Assembly: GCA_964528055.1 (NCBI GenBank)
Contig: CAZGQM010000003.1
Location: forward strand, 186,001 to 250,000
DNA length: 64,000 bases
Reading direction: 5' to 3'
Origin: Geoanaerobacter sp964528055
GTDB taxonomy: Bacteria > Desulfobacterota > Desulfuromonadia > Geobacterales > DSM-12255
Position numbers and translations under genes: made by a program. Positions 41,754 to 50,952 of the stretch are shown piece after piece. Below the pieces are notes generated by a model that saw only the letters and a program-made list of their open reading frames with translations, made no database searches and was not told the origin of the DNA. Positions within the stretch are counted from its first letter, which is position 1, and the number at the start of each line of letters is the position of its first letter.

Positions 41754-42392
41754 ATGAAAAGGATTATAATTCCAATAATTCTGGCGATTGCCACTCTCAC
41801 CATTCTGGGTTGTGGTAACGGTGGGTCCAGTTCACCTAACATCGTTACACAGTTATTCAGTGATGCAACGATGGATGGTGATATCACAAAGGCGCCTGTC
41901 ACAGGCAGCTTTACGATCGCCCAAACGAATACGCAATTCCTGCTTGCCGGCATCGACTCAGTCAACGGAGAGTCCCGAGCCTTCCTCGATTTCCCTTTAA
42001 ACAGAACTAGCAATGGGGTCCCGGTGAACGCGGCTATCGTCTCAGCCACCCTCGATATATTCATAAACAGATATCAATCTTCGGCCAGTTCGGTCCCTAT
42101 GCTAATAGAGCTGGTTTCCTTCACGACAACTCTCACATCGGGCGATTACAACAGCACGCCTCTGGTATCCACCAGCGTCTCGTTTCCAGTCTTATCAACG
42201 GATGTCGGACAACACGTTTTTGTGAATGTGAAGCCTCTGTTTTTGGAAGCTCAGCGTTTAGGATTACAGAACTTCCAGCTGCGGATTCTTGAGGATTTTG
42301 GGCAGGTAACCCCCGGGCTCATTGAGATCAACGACATCACTGGTCCGAATAGCAGTATGCTGGCACCGCTCTTGGAGGTCACCTATTTCTGA
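41754..42392 (+). CDS. Hypothetical lipoprotein
   Basis: 212 residues behind a good GGAGG. A signal peptide ends in a lipobox (LTILGCGNGG). The mature part is beta-rich with Thr/Ser/Val strands (ATLDIFINRYQ, HVFVNVKPLFLEAQ) and resembles a jelly-roll or DNRLRE-like domain in look only. No catalytic motif is seen. Likely anchored in the outer or inner membrane facing the periplasm. The MFS gene follows closely. Confidence 0.75.
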   Translation: MKRIIIPIILAIATLTILGCGNGGSSSPNIVTQLFSDATMDGDITKAPVTGSFTIAQTNTQFLLAGIDSVNGESRAFLDFPLNRTSNGVPVNAAIVSATLDIFINRYQSSASSVPMLIELVSFTTTLTSGDYNSTPLVSTSVSFPVLSTDVGQHVFVNVKPLFLEAQRLGLQNFQLRILEDFGQVTPGLIEINDITGPNSSMLAPLLEVTYF

Positions 42393-42426
42393 TGATGTAA
42401 CACCTAACGGAGTCGTTTCAGGCGGT

Positions 42427-43611
42427 GTGAAGCGGCTCCGGAGCAACATCGCCAAGCTGTACGCCTTTTCCTTCCTGCAGATGACCCTCTTCCCGATGGC
42501 GATCATCACCCTCTTCTGGAAGGACCGGATCGGCCTGACCCTGACCCAGATACTGCTGCTGCAGAGCATCTTGTCCATTGTGATGGTAGGGATGGAATAT
42601 CCCACCGGCTATCTGAGCGACCGGGTAGGCTACCGGGCCGCCCTCAACATCGCGTCGCTCCTGGGGATGATCGGCTGGGGGATCTATACGGTTGCTGCAA
42701 CCTTCGGGCAGGTACTGGTGGCCGAGGTCCTCCTCGGCATTTCCCTTTCGTTCATCAGCGGCTCGGACAGCGCCCTCCTGTTTGAGACCCTCAAGGAAGA
42801 AGGGAAGGAGCATCTGTACGCTCGCCATGAAGGGCGCAAGAACGGCTTTGCCCAGAGCGGCGAGGCACTGGGCGCCCTCTTTGCCGGTGTGCTCTACGCG
42901 GCAGCACCGCTCTCGCCGTTTATACTGCAGATCGGTGTCTGGCTGCTCGCCTTCCTTCTCACCCGCTCACTGGTGGAGCCCGACCGAAACATCATTACAC
43001 CCGCGAGCCATCTGACAGAGGCGCTCCGGACGGCACGCTATGCCTTCCTTGAAAACAAGCGACTCCGTTACATCATGCTCCTGAACGCCGCTCTGGGGGT
43101 CGCCTCCTTTTATCCGGTCTGGCTGATTCAGCCGTACATGCAGCAGGCAGGGGTTCCGGTCACCTGGTTTGGTCCGATCTGGGCCGGAGCCAACCTGACT
43201 GTCGCACTCTCTGCGCTGGCAAGTCATCGAGTCAGCCATTATCTGGGGGATCGTCGAATGATCATCATCTTCCTGCTGCTGGTTGGGGTTGGATATTTTG
43301 GGCTCAGTGCAACTGCCGGGGTGTGGGGATTTCTCGGCTACTACCTGCTGACCTGCATGCGTGGGTTGCGCGGGCCATTGATGCTTGCGCATACGCAGCT
43401 GGAGTGCCCGTCGGCGAACCGGGCCGGCATACTCTCCCTTCAGTCGCTCTGTTTCAGACTGCTGTTCGCCTGCACCGGTCCTCTTATCGGCAGGCTGGCC
43501 GATGCCGGGTCGGTCCGGCAGGCCTTCCAGTTCCTCACGTATGCCTTCCTGCTGGTACTGCCGCCGCTCGCGCTCCTCTTTTTACGTCACCATCGGCGGG
43601 AAGCGAGTTGA
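42427..43611 (+). CDS. Major facilitator superfamily transporter
   Basis: About 394 residues from a GTG at 42427. The frame is open from an ATG at 42322, but that start lies inside the lipoprotein gene and lacks a ribosome site. About 12 membrane helices are present, with the MFS loop 2-3 motif YPTGYLSDRVGYRAAL and a central loop (LVEPDRNIITPASHLTEALRT). Substrate is unknown. It ends 13 bases before the convergent sensor kinase. Confidence 0.85.
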   Translation: MKRLRSNIAKLYAFSFLQMTLFPMAIITLFWKDRIGLTLTQILLLQSILSIVMVGMEYPTGYLSDRVGYRAALNIASLLGMIGWGIYTVAATFGQVLVAEVLLGISLSFISGSDSALLFETLKEEGKEHLYARHEGRKNGFAQSGEALGALFAGVLYAAAPLSPFILQIGVWLLAFLLTRSLVEPDRNIITPASHLTEALRTARYAFLENKRLRYIMLLNAALGVASFYPVWLIQPYMQQAGVPVTWFGPIWAGANLTVALSALASHRVSHYLGDRRMIIIFLLLVGVGYFGLSATAGVWGFLGYYLLTCMRGLRGPLMLAHTQLECPSANRAGILSLQSLCFRLLFACTGPLIGRLADAGSVRQAFQFLTYAFLLVLPPLALLFLRHHRREAS

Positions 43612-43624
43612 GATCAGTCTTCCT

Positions 43625-45316
43625 TTAATCATTACTCAGCGTAAAGTAAAAAGTCGCCCCCTTGCCCGGCTCCCCATAAGCCCACACTTTGCCTCCGTGC
43701 CGGCTGACGATCCGTTCTACTGTGGCCAGTCCGATACCGAAACCTTGGAAACCATCGGCACCGGGTAGTCTTTGAAAAGGGCGGAGAAGCCTGTTCGCGT
43801 CTGCCATATCGAAACCGGGCCCGTTATCTCTTATGAAATATGCGGTTGTGCCATTCATTTCAGTAACGCCGAATTCGATCAGCGCCGACTCCTGATTTCC
43901 GGTGTATTTCCAGGCATTGCCGATAAGGTTTTCCAGTACCGTTGTGAGGAGCCCTTCACTCCCCAGCGCCTCCACTCCATCTGCAATCACAAAAGTTACA
44001 GGCCGCTGGGGATAATCCAACTGCAACTGGGCGGCTATGACCTTTGCCAATCTTGATAAATCGACCTTTTCTCTGCTCACCTTGCAGTTCATCAAATTGG
44101 AGAAGTCCAACAGAGTGGTTATAATCTGGTCCATCCGCAGGATTTGCTCATCGATGATCCTGATTACGCCTTGACACTCTTCGTCAAGGATGTCGCCACA
44201 ACGTACCTGGATAATCTGGTTGCAGGTGGAGATACTGGTGAGTGGAGCACGGAGGTCGTGAGAGACGGTATAGTTGAACGCCTCCAGCTCTCTGTTGGCA
44301 GCCTCCAGTTCAACAGCCCTGGCTGCGATGTTTCTATTGAGTTGTTCGATGGCTTTCTCCGCCTGCTTCCGAGCAGTAATATCTCGAACGGTGGCGAGTA
44401 TGACGTGCCGCTGATTCAAGCTTATCCTGTGCAGAGAGACCTCAACATCAAAGAGTGAGCCATCACGTATTCTTCGCGCCTGCCATTCAAAGAGCTGGTT
44501 TTCCCCAGCAACGACCTTTTCCCAGATTGTGGGTACCTTGTGAAAGGGATTGTCAGGACCTGAGTAGTGGCCGGTAATTGAGAGAGTCAGCGCCGCATGT
44601 CGGTCAACCTCGTACATCTCGAGCATCTTGTCGTTAACATCGATGATGTCCCCGTTCAATTCATGGATAAAGATGGCGTCATGGGCACTGTTGAAAATCA
44701 CCCGCAGTGCCTCTTCTGCCTGCTCCCGCCTGGCAAGTGTATCGGCAAGAATGACATTGTTGTAGTTTGCCTTGGAGATCATCTGAGCCATTTTTGAATA
44801 GAATCCCATTGCTGCCCGCACAGTCTCCCGACTCCAGCGAGGCACCCGATCAAGTGCCGCCAGATATTCTGCCTCGTCATATCCGAAACGCCGTGCCTGG
44901 GCGCAAAACAGATCATAATCCGGCTCCTCGTCGTCGTACAGGAACTGTCCCAGAAAAATGTTCCCGATATGCCTGTCTCCAAACATGATCGGGGTGACGA
45001 TATCCCACATGTTGTTTTTGCAGCGATATTCCATGAAGGTCCCCGGAGGGACCCCCGTGGAGAGAGATATGTCGCTTTCGAGGCAGAAGATGCAGGACTC
45101 CGGCACTCTCCTGTGGAACTTGACACAGATATCCTGCCATCCGATGCCGACCAGCACCTTTCCCTTGAGGTCGAGGATGCCGACACCAATACCGGTAATG
45201 GCATAATAATCATCCATCATTTCCTGGAGGGCCGTAACATCAATGACATCTGAGAGCTCGAGATTCGCAAACTCCGGCAAACCCGACGTATCTTCATCAA
45301 CATGATCATGCGACAT
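43625..45316 (-). CDS. PocR-PAS sensor histidine kinase
   Basis: About 563 residues from the ATG at 45316 (GGAGG nine bases before). The N-terminal PocR domain (about 20-185) has cysteines at WQDICVKFHRRVPESCIFCLESD. A PAS domain follows (about 210-330), then HisKA (VSHDLRAPLTSI) and HATPase (ENLIGNAWKYT, DNGPGFD, GFGIGLATVERI). PocR domains are known to sense small organics such as 1,2-propanediol. No membrane segment, so it senses in the cytosol. No response regulator is adjacent. Confidence 0.92.
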   Translation of the reverse strand: MSHDHVDEDTSGLPEFANLELSDVIDVTALQEMMDDYYAITGIGVGILDLKGKVLVGIGWQDICVKFHRRVPESCIFCLESDISLSTGVPPGTFMEYRCKNNMWDIVTPIMFGDRHIGNIFLGQFLYDDEEPDYDLFCAQARRFGYDEAEYLAALDRVPRWSRETVRAAMGFYSKMAQMISKANYNNVILADTLARREQAEEALRVIFNSAHDAIFIHELNGDIIDVNDKMLEMYEVDRHAALTLSITGHYSGPDNPFHKVPTIWEKVVAGENQLFEWQARRIRDGSLFDVEVSLHRISLNQRHVILATVRDITARKQAEKAIEQLNRNIAARAVELEAANRELEAFNYTVSHDLRAPLTSISTCNQIIQVRCGDILDEECQGVIRIIDEQILRMDQIITTLLDFSNLMNCKVSREKVDLSRLAKVIAAQLQLDYPQRPVTFVIADGVEALGSEGLLTTVLENLIGNAWKYTGNQESALIEFGVTEMNGTTAYFIRDNGPGFDMADANRLLRPFQRLPGADGFQGFGIGLATVERIVSRHGGKVWAYGEPGKGATFYFTLSND

Positions 45317-45559
45317 CGTCGACAACCTCCGTATGCATTGAATTCCAGCCGTTACCAACATTGATTCATGTTAACAGGTCTGGACAGTCAGCAGTTATGA
45401 GGCATTATTATACACATCAAGGCAGCACATGGAGAATAGAGAACATGTCGTTTCTTCGTCACCAACCCCTTGAAGGCCTTGCTTCCCGAAATCCACTGAC
45501 CATGAGTTCTTCCGATTTATCTCAGCGAAAACCTCAATCCCTGACAAACGGAGACACTT

Positions 45560-46177
45560 ATGGATAGCGAAAGAACCCTTAAGCGCTGCACCTGGGTCGG
45601 CAGCGACCCTCTCTACAAGGCCTACCATGACGAGGAATGGGGAGTACCGGTTCACGACGACCGGCTGTTGTTCGAGTTCCTTATCCTGGAAGGTGCCCAG
45701 GCAGGGCTCTCTTGGATCACCGTCCTGAGAAAGCGGCCGTCATATCGCACCGCATTTGCAGGTTTTGACCCAGAGATCGTAGCCCGTTTCGATGAAGCAA
45801 AGGTGGCGGCACTCCTGGCCGACCCCGGAATCGTCCGGAACCGCTTGAAGGTGGAATCGGCAATATCCAATGCCCGAGCCTTACTGGCGGTTCAGGAGGA
45901 GTTTGGCTCCTTCGATGCCTACCTGTGGAGCTTCGTAGAAGGCAGACAGATCCGGAACAGCTGGAAAAGCATTGAGGAAGTCCCTTCATGCTCGCCGGTA
46001 TCTGACGCCATGAGCCGCGACCTGAAAAAGCGCGGGTTCCGCTTCGTCGGCAGCACCATCTGCTACGCCCATATGCAGGCGGTGGGAATGGTCAACGACC
46101 ACACCGTGGACTGTTTCCGCTGGAGGGAACTGGGGAGCAATGATTCAGAAGAGGGTGCAGTATCCATTGGTAAATAG
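45560..46177 (+). CDS. tag: DNA-3-methyladenine glycosylase I
   Basis: 205 residues. The zinc-binding and recognition motifs are present: RCTWVGSDPLYKAYHDEEWGVP at the start, EGAQAGLSWITVLRKRP, and VNDHTVDCFR at the end. It excises 3-methyladenine from alkylated DNA. It appears to be a single gene, convergent with the hybrid kinase. Confidence 0.95.
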   Translation: MDSERTLKRCTWVGSDPLYKAYHDEEWGVPVHDDRLLFEFLILEGAQAGLSWITVLRKRPSYRTAFAGFDPEIVARFDEAKVAALLADPGIVRNRLKVESAISNARALLAVQEEFGSFDAYLWSFVEGRQIRNSWKSIEEVPSCSPVSDAMSRDLKKRGFRFVGSTICYAHMQAVGMVNDHTVDCFRWRELGSNDSEEGAVSIGK

Positions 46178-46195
46178 CTACGACAGTAAACCCGG

Positions 46196-48202
46196 CTACC
46201 GGTCCAGCATCTCCCTTACCCGACGCAAGAGATCAAAAGGCTGGATCGGCTTCAAAATCAGTTCCACACCTTCATCCATCGCATCTCGGCTGTTGATGAT
46301 ATCCATGGGATAACCGCTGGTAAAGAGTGCCTTGATGTTGCCATCAAGCTTTCTGATCACATCATACGCCTTTTTACCACTCATCCTCGGCATGACAATG
46401 TCCATCAGGATGAGCTTCACGCTCTCCCTGTGCGTAACGAACATCTCCACCGCCCCCTCTCCATCTTCGGCAGTAATCACTGTATACCCGTAACTTTCGA
46501 GAATCTCTTTCACAAGTTTGCGAACAGCGGGTTCGTCCTCGACCACCAAGATTGTTTCACCACTACCTCTCGGAGGTGATGGGATAGTGACCTCCTCAAC
46601 CATCGAAAGCTTTCCCCCAACAATGGGAAGATAGATCCTGAACGTTGTCCCATTGAGAGGCTCGCTATATACGTTGACAAACCCGTTATGCTGCTTGACG
46701 ATTCCGTACACGATTGACATGCCGAGACCGGTCCCCTTACCAAACTCCTTGGTGGTAAAGAACGGCTCGAAAATCTTGTTCCTCGTATTCTCATCCATCC
46801 CAATACCTGTATCGGATACGGCAATAGTCGCGTAATGTCCGGGCTCACCGCAATTATTCGCTTGAACGAACAACGAATCCACAAACTGCAATCCGGTCTC
46901 AATGGTCAGCAATCCACCCTTGGGCATGGCATCCCTGGCATTTGTGGCAAGGTTTATGAGGACCTGCTCAATCTGGCCGCTATCAATAAAGACCAGCAGA
47001 GCCTCTTCATGGAGTACCGATTTCAGCAGTACGTCTTCACCGATGATCCTGACCAGAAACTCCTGAATCTGCTGTACCAAGTCATTCAGATTGGCTATTC
47101 GCTTGGTCATCACCTGTTTGCGACTGAATGTAAGAAGGCTTCGAGTCAGTTGCGCCGCCCTTTCGGCAGCACTGAGGACCTGCTCCACCTTGTATTTTTG
47201 ATTCTGATCCAGGGTTTCATCCATTTTCAGAACGTCGGCATACCCCATTATCACCATAAGTATGTTATTGAAATCATGTGCCACCCCACCAGCCAACTGC
47301 CCTATCGCATCCATCTTCTGGGACTGCAGAAGCTGTTCTTCCAGATGTTTACGATCGGTAATATCTTCCGAAATACCTAACAGGTACTGTGCTTTCCCCT
47401 TACTGTCGAACAATGGGATTTTTTTTGTGTGAAGTATCCTCACGCTCCCATCCCTTGTTTTTACATTCTCTTCAGGTATTTCAACCAGTTCTCCCTTGGC
47501 AAAGACTTCCCGGTCTTTTTTGATAAAGAACGCGACCTGCTCATCGGGGAAAAAATCATAATCATTCTTCCCAAGCATTTCCTCCCGCGAATACCCAAGC
47601 AGGTCCTCGCCAGCACTGTTGAACTCCACATAGCGGAGGTCAACCGCATCCTTGACGAAGACCATGTCTGGAATATTTTCAACGATACTCTTGAGAAACA
47701 CTTCGCTCTGTCGAAGCGCCTCCTCTCCGTGCCTTCGTTCGGTGATGTCCCGAGCTACCACGAGCACATACGCAACATTTTGAAAATACATGCGGTTCAA
47801 CGTCAGTTCGGCCGGGAACCGTTGATTACCTTTCTTTCGAAGCTCAGTTACTACAAGGCCGTTTTCAGAATCGCAATTCAGAGGGGTCTTGATGAGATTT
47901 ACCGCTAATGGTGAGGTTTCGAGGTCAGACAGATCAAAAATTGAGATTTCCAGAATTTCTTCTCTGCTCCACCCCATCTGGCGACTGGCCGATCCATTTA
48001 CATCGACAATACGGCCAGTCGGGACCTTGACGAGGAAAATGGCATCGTTGCTATGATCGATAAAGGCCTTGAACCGCTCCAGCTCTTCAACCCTCTGTTG
48101 TAATTCAGGATAATAGGTCTTCCGGAGCGAATACTCACCCAGGCCTGCAAGCTTTTCCTGCAATGCGCTTCGCTCGTCGGGAGGCTCAGAGCGATTCTTC
48201 AT
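46196..48202 (-). CDS. PAS-PAS hybrid histidine kinase with receiver domain
   Basis: About 668 residues from the ATG at 48202 (GAGG before it). Two PAS domains (about 45-170 and 170-290) are followed by HisKA (GGVAHDFNNILMVIMGYADV) and HATPase (DTGIGMDENTRNKIFEPFFTTKEFGKGTGLG). A C-terminal receiver (ILVVEDEPAVRKLV, LILMDIVMPRMSG, FTSGYP, LKPIQP) has the phospho-acceptor Asp. It is soluble. It is co-transcribed with, and overlaps the end of, the upstream alcohol dehydrogenase gene by 17 bases. Confidence 0.94.
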   Translation of the reverse strand: MKNRSEPPDERSALQEKLAGLGEYSLRKTYYPELQQRVEELERFKAFIDHSNDAIFLVKVPTGRIVDVNGSASRQMGWSREEILEISIFDLSDLETSPLAVNLIKTPLNCDSENGLVVTELRKKGNQRFPAELTLNRMYFQNVAYVLVVARDITERRHGEEALRQSEVFLKSIVENIPDMVFVKDAVDLRYVEFNSAGEDLLGYSREEMLGKNDYDFFPDEQVAFFIKKDREVFAKGELVEIPEENVKTRDGSVRILHTKKIPLFDSKGKAQYLLGISEDITDRKHLEEQLLQSQKMDAIGQLAGGVAHDFNNILMVIMGYADVLKMDETLDQNQKYKVEQVLSAAERAAQLTRSLLTFSRKQVMTKRIANLNDLVQQIQEFLVRIIGEDVLLKSVLHEEALLVFIDSGQIEQVLINLATNARDAMPKGGLLTIETGLQFVDSLFVQANNCGEPGHYATIAVSDTGIGMDENTRNKIFEPFFTTKEFGKGTGLGMSIVYGIVKQHNGFVNVYSEPLNGTTFRIYLPIVGGKLSMVEEVTIPSPPRGSGETILVVEDEPAVRKLVKEILESYGYTVITAEDGEGAVEMFVTHRESVKLILMDIVMPRMSGKKAYDVIRKLDGNIKALFTSGYPMDIINSRDAMDEGVELILKPIQPFDLLRRVREMLDR

Positions 48203-49346
48203 ATACAACCTCTATATCTCTATGGGATGGCTTGCGGGGATTAGTCGCCATACATGGATCTTTCAGGGCATGATCACTGAAGAAGTTTATGTCGTCCCTC
48301 CCTACACCCAGGTCATGCAGATTCCTGAAAATGCCCATATCCTTTTTGAGCTCTCTCACATGGTTCAGTAGGGACTTTTTCTTCATAGTTGAGGTCATTC
48401 CACGCAGGTCCAGTCCCATGGCTTCAGCAATATGCTCAAAACGATCGGGAGAAGAAGGGAAATTGAACTCGATAACATGATCCAGCAGAATGGCATTGCA
48501 TTCGCCATGAGCGATGTCGAGCGCACCCCCGAGACTATGGGCCATTGCATGATTGGCCCCCAGTATGGCATTGGAAAATGCCAGTCCCGCCTGAAGGCTC
48601 CCCTGCATCACCCTGCTTCGCAATTCCAGGTCATTGGGAGCCAGTATGGAGGGAAGGATATTCGCTGAAACCAGGCGAATTGCCTCGATGGCATGCAGAT
48701 CGGTCATCGGCGAGCGAGCTGTGGATACGTATGCTTCGATGGCATGAGTCAGCGCGTCAAGACCGGTACAAGCCGCAAGGTACTTATCCATAGTTGTCAG
48801 AGTTTCCGGGTCGATAAGTGCAAGGTCAGGAACAACGGACTTGCTGATAATCGCGAATTTAACCCGTTCCACCGGGTTACTGATTAAGACAAACTGCGAA
48901 ACGTCAGCAGACGTTCCACCGGTAGTCGGAATACATATCAGTGGAGGCATTGGCGACTGTACAAGATCCACCCCTTCGAACTCAATGATATGCCTGTTAT
49001 TGGAACTGACGATCCCGATCCCTTTTGCACAATCTATGGTGCTCCCGCCACCCACCGCAATCAGGGCATTGCACTGCTCGGACCGGTATACAAGAACTCC
49101 CGCCATCACCTCCTCAACCTTGGGGTTGGGGGTAATCCCGGTGTATAGGGCAAAAGGGAGCCCGGCCGCTGTCAGGCTGTCGGTGACGTCCTTGGTCCAA
49201 CCTGCGGCAACAACACCGGGATCAGAAACGACCAGGATCTTACGGCCTCCCAGATTTCTGGCATATCTACCGGCGAGTTGGCGTGCTCCCACACCAAACA
49301 CAAATTCAGGGGCAACAAATTTCCGCAGTTCAAAACCATCTGCCAT
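48186..49346 (-). CDS. Iron-containing (type III) alcohol dehydrogenase
   Basis: About 386 residues from the ATG at 49346 (GAGG five bases before). It has GGGSTIDCAKG for nucleotide binding, PTTGGTSADVS, and the metal ligands DALTHAIEAY and HAMAHSLGGALDIAHG. It oxidises a primary alcohol or diol to the aldehyde with NAD(P), or with tightly bound cofactor if it is a nicotinoprotein. Linkage to a sensor kinase gene suggests substrate-responsive control. Substrate unknown. Confidence 0.92.
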   Translation of the reverse strand: MADGFELRKFVAPEFVFGVGARQLAGRYARNLGGRKILVVSDPGVVAAGWTKDVTDSLTAAGLPFALYTGITPNPKVEEVMAGVLVYRSEQCNALIAVGGGSTIDCAKGIGIVSSNNRHIIEFEGVDLVQSPMPPLICIPTTGGTSADVSQFVLISNPVERVKFAIISKSVVPDLALIDPETLTTMDKYLAACTGLDALTHAIEAYVSTARSPMTDLHAIEAIRLVSANILPSILAPNDLELRSRVMQGSLQAGLAFSNAILGANHAMAHSLGGALDIAHGECNAILLDHVIEFNFPSSPDRFEHIAEAMGLDLRGMTSTMKKKSLLNHVRELKKDMGIFRNLHDLGVGRDDINFFSDHALKDPCMATNPRKPSHRDIEVVYEESL

Positions 49347-49496
49347 GACAACCTCAAACAACTGGACTCGTATAACGACATTTTATTATAGACAATATTT
49401 GTCGGCAATACTAGAATTACTTCAGTATTTTATGGCCATCACAAATATAAACAGGGTTTAATTACTGGATTTCACATGCTTTCATAACCGGTTCGC

Positions 49497-49530
49497 AAAA
49501 AAGCCTGTCCGTTATATGGACAGGCTTTTT
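49497..49530 (-). terminator. Bidirectional intrinsic terminator after the FIST gene
   Basis: GCCTGTCC-GTTATAT-GGACAGGC forms an 8-bp stem flanked by A on the left and T on the right. It closes the leftward FIST/small-protein transcript and isolates the alcohol dehydrogenase gene. Confidence 0.9.
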
Positions 49531-49557
49531 CACTACTCTCTGCATCAAGTATAGTGC

Positions 49558-50658
49558 CTACTTGAAAACAAGCATGGTCGCGGTCTGGTTGATATGACCG
49601 ATGAACTGCTCGCCATATGTGCTGAAACCGACGGTCGGCACCTCTGCGAAGAGCGCTCCATACTGCTCCGTCAGATGCTTCTGCCCCAGCTCCAGGGTTC
49701 TCAGGATACAATTGAAGTTGATCAGACCCGATACGCCGCCCAGCTCCTCCTTAACCTTGTCTAGAGCCATCGCGGTGTCCTTAATAATATCCGTCGATTC
49801 AAGTAGGGTAAGTTCCATCCCCTCTGACACGCCGCAGTAGAAGGCCATCTTGTCCCCCTTTATCTGCTGAGGGCTCCGTACATACGGTTCGTCGCCGATC
49901 ATCAGGCCGACAGGATTAGACATAAAGCATTTCGGCGCCTCAGCCACCGAAGTTCCGACAGCTTCAGCATAGGCTACAGCAGCCGGCCTGTTATTAAACT
50001 CGATGACTTCACGGACGGATTCATCAGCTTTTGTGACAAACAGCTTCTTATCGAGTGCCCGGAAGCTCTGGGTCTTAATGAATGCAAATTCGGTCGCCGG
50101 CTCGATAAGAGCCAGTACCGCCGCATTGCGGTAACTCCTGCCGTTGGCATATACATGTGTTGTGGCGAATTTCAGGTCGTCGCCTGCCGATCCACCGATG
50201 AAGTTAACGTTGGTCAGGTCGCCGATCCGGTCGATAATAAGCTCCTCCTTGTGACAGAGGCCATCCACAAGGATGATTCCCACATACTGTTTCGGGTCCA
50301 TTTCGGCCATCGGTTTGTTGAAATGTCGCTCGAACGAACTGAAAGCTTCATAACTTTCGCTATTGAGATCCTCCAGCAGCGAGATCTTTGCAGATTTGAT
50401 GGCCTTCCCGTTGAATGCCATGGCAACGAGGGAGTTGGTGAGCATCTTGCCCGACACGATCTCTCCGGAAGTGGAGCAACCGAAAACAGCTGCTGACGGG
50501 AAGGCAGCTTGCATCTCCTTGCTGATGGCTTCTGGCGCGAATGCGGATGAGGCAAAGAAAATGACCAGTGTTGCATTAAATCCGGCAAGCTGACTTTGGA
50601 GTTCCTGAACCGCATCCTTAGTGGTACTGTTGATTGAATACGCTGTCTTGATGTTCAT
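49558..50658 (-). CDS. FIST N/C-domain sensory protein
   Basis: 366 residues. An N-terminal FIST domain (LVIFFASSAFAPEAISKEM, AVFGCSTSGEI, VNFIGGSAGDDL) is followed by a FIST C domain (YVRSPQQIKGDKMAFYCGVSEGMELTLL, INFNCILRTLELGQ). FIST domains are thought to bind small ligands such as amino acids upstream of signalling. Good GGAG site before the ATG. It probably works with the chemoreceptor whose gene is upstream in the same direction. Confidence 0.92.
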   Translation of the reverse strand: MNIKTAYSINSTTKDAVQELQSQLAGFNATLVIFFASSAFAPEAISKEMQAAFPSAAVFGCSTSGEIVSGKMLTNSLVAMAFNGKAIKSAKISLLEDLNSESYEAFSSFERHFNKPMAEMDPKQYVGIILVDGLCHKEELIIDRIGDLTNVNFIGGSAGDDLKFATTHVYANGRSYRNAAVLALIEPATEFAFIKTQSFRALDKKLFVTKADESVREVIEFNNRPAAVAYAEAVGTSVAEAPKCFMSNPVGLMIGDEPYVRSPQQIKGDKMAFYCGVSEGMELTLLESTDIIKDTAMALDKVKEELGGVSGLINFNCILRTLELGQKHLTEQYGALFAEVPTVGFSTYGEQFIGHINQTATMLVFK

Positions 50659-50672
50659 ATCCTCTCCTCCGC

Positions 50673-50864
50673 TTATTTGAGTTCTTTTACTACTGCTTCG
50701 AGTTTAGCTAGTATCGCCGGGTCATCGTCTGACTGCGGAGTATACTTACCAGGGTCAATCCCCTTCAGCATCAGTTTCGTCTTGATGACGCCGACTAACA
50801 TCGGATTGTCTTTTGCCCGCTGGGCGATGATCGTGTCAATCATCTGCATAATCTTGCCTGCCAT
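50673..50864 (-). CDS. Small conserved-looking protein of unknown function
   Basis: 63 residues, mostly helical, with two leucine/isoleucine-rich segments (GKIMQMIDTIIAQRA; ILAKLEAVVKEL) around a GIDPGKY turn. GGAGG stands eight bases before the ATG. It lies 14 bases before the FIST gene and is probably co-translated. No family recognised. Confidence 0.65.
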   Translation of the reverse strand: MAGKIMQMIDTIIAQRAKDNPMLVGVIKTKLMLKGIDPGKYTPQSDDDPAILAKLEAVVKELK

Positions 50865-50952
50865 CTGGTCAACCTCCTTGTTGTTTTCTCATCTCCCTAC
50901 TGCACGTCTCAGTGGTATATTCAAACTATGAACCTCCCTTGGAGCCTCCCTT

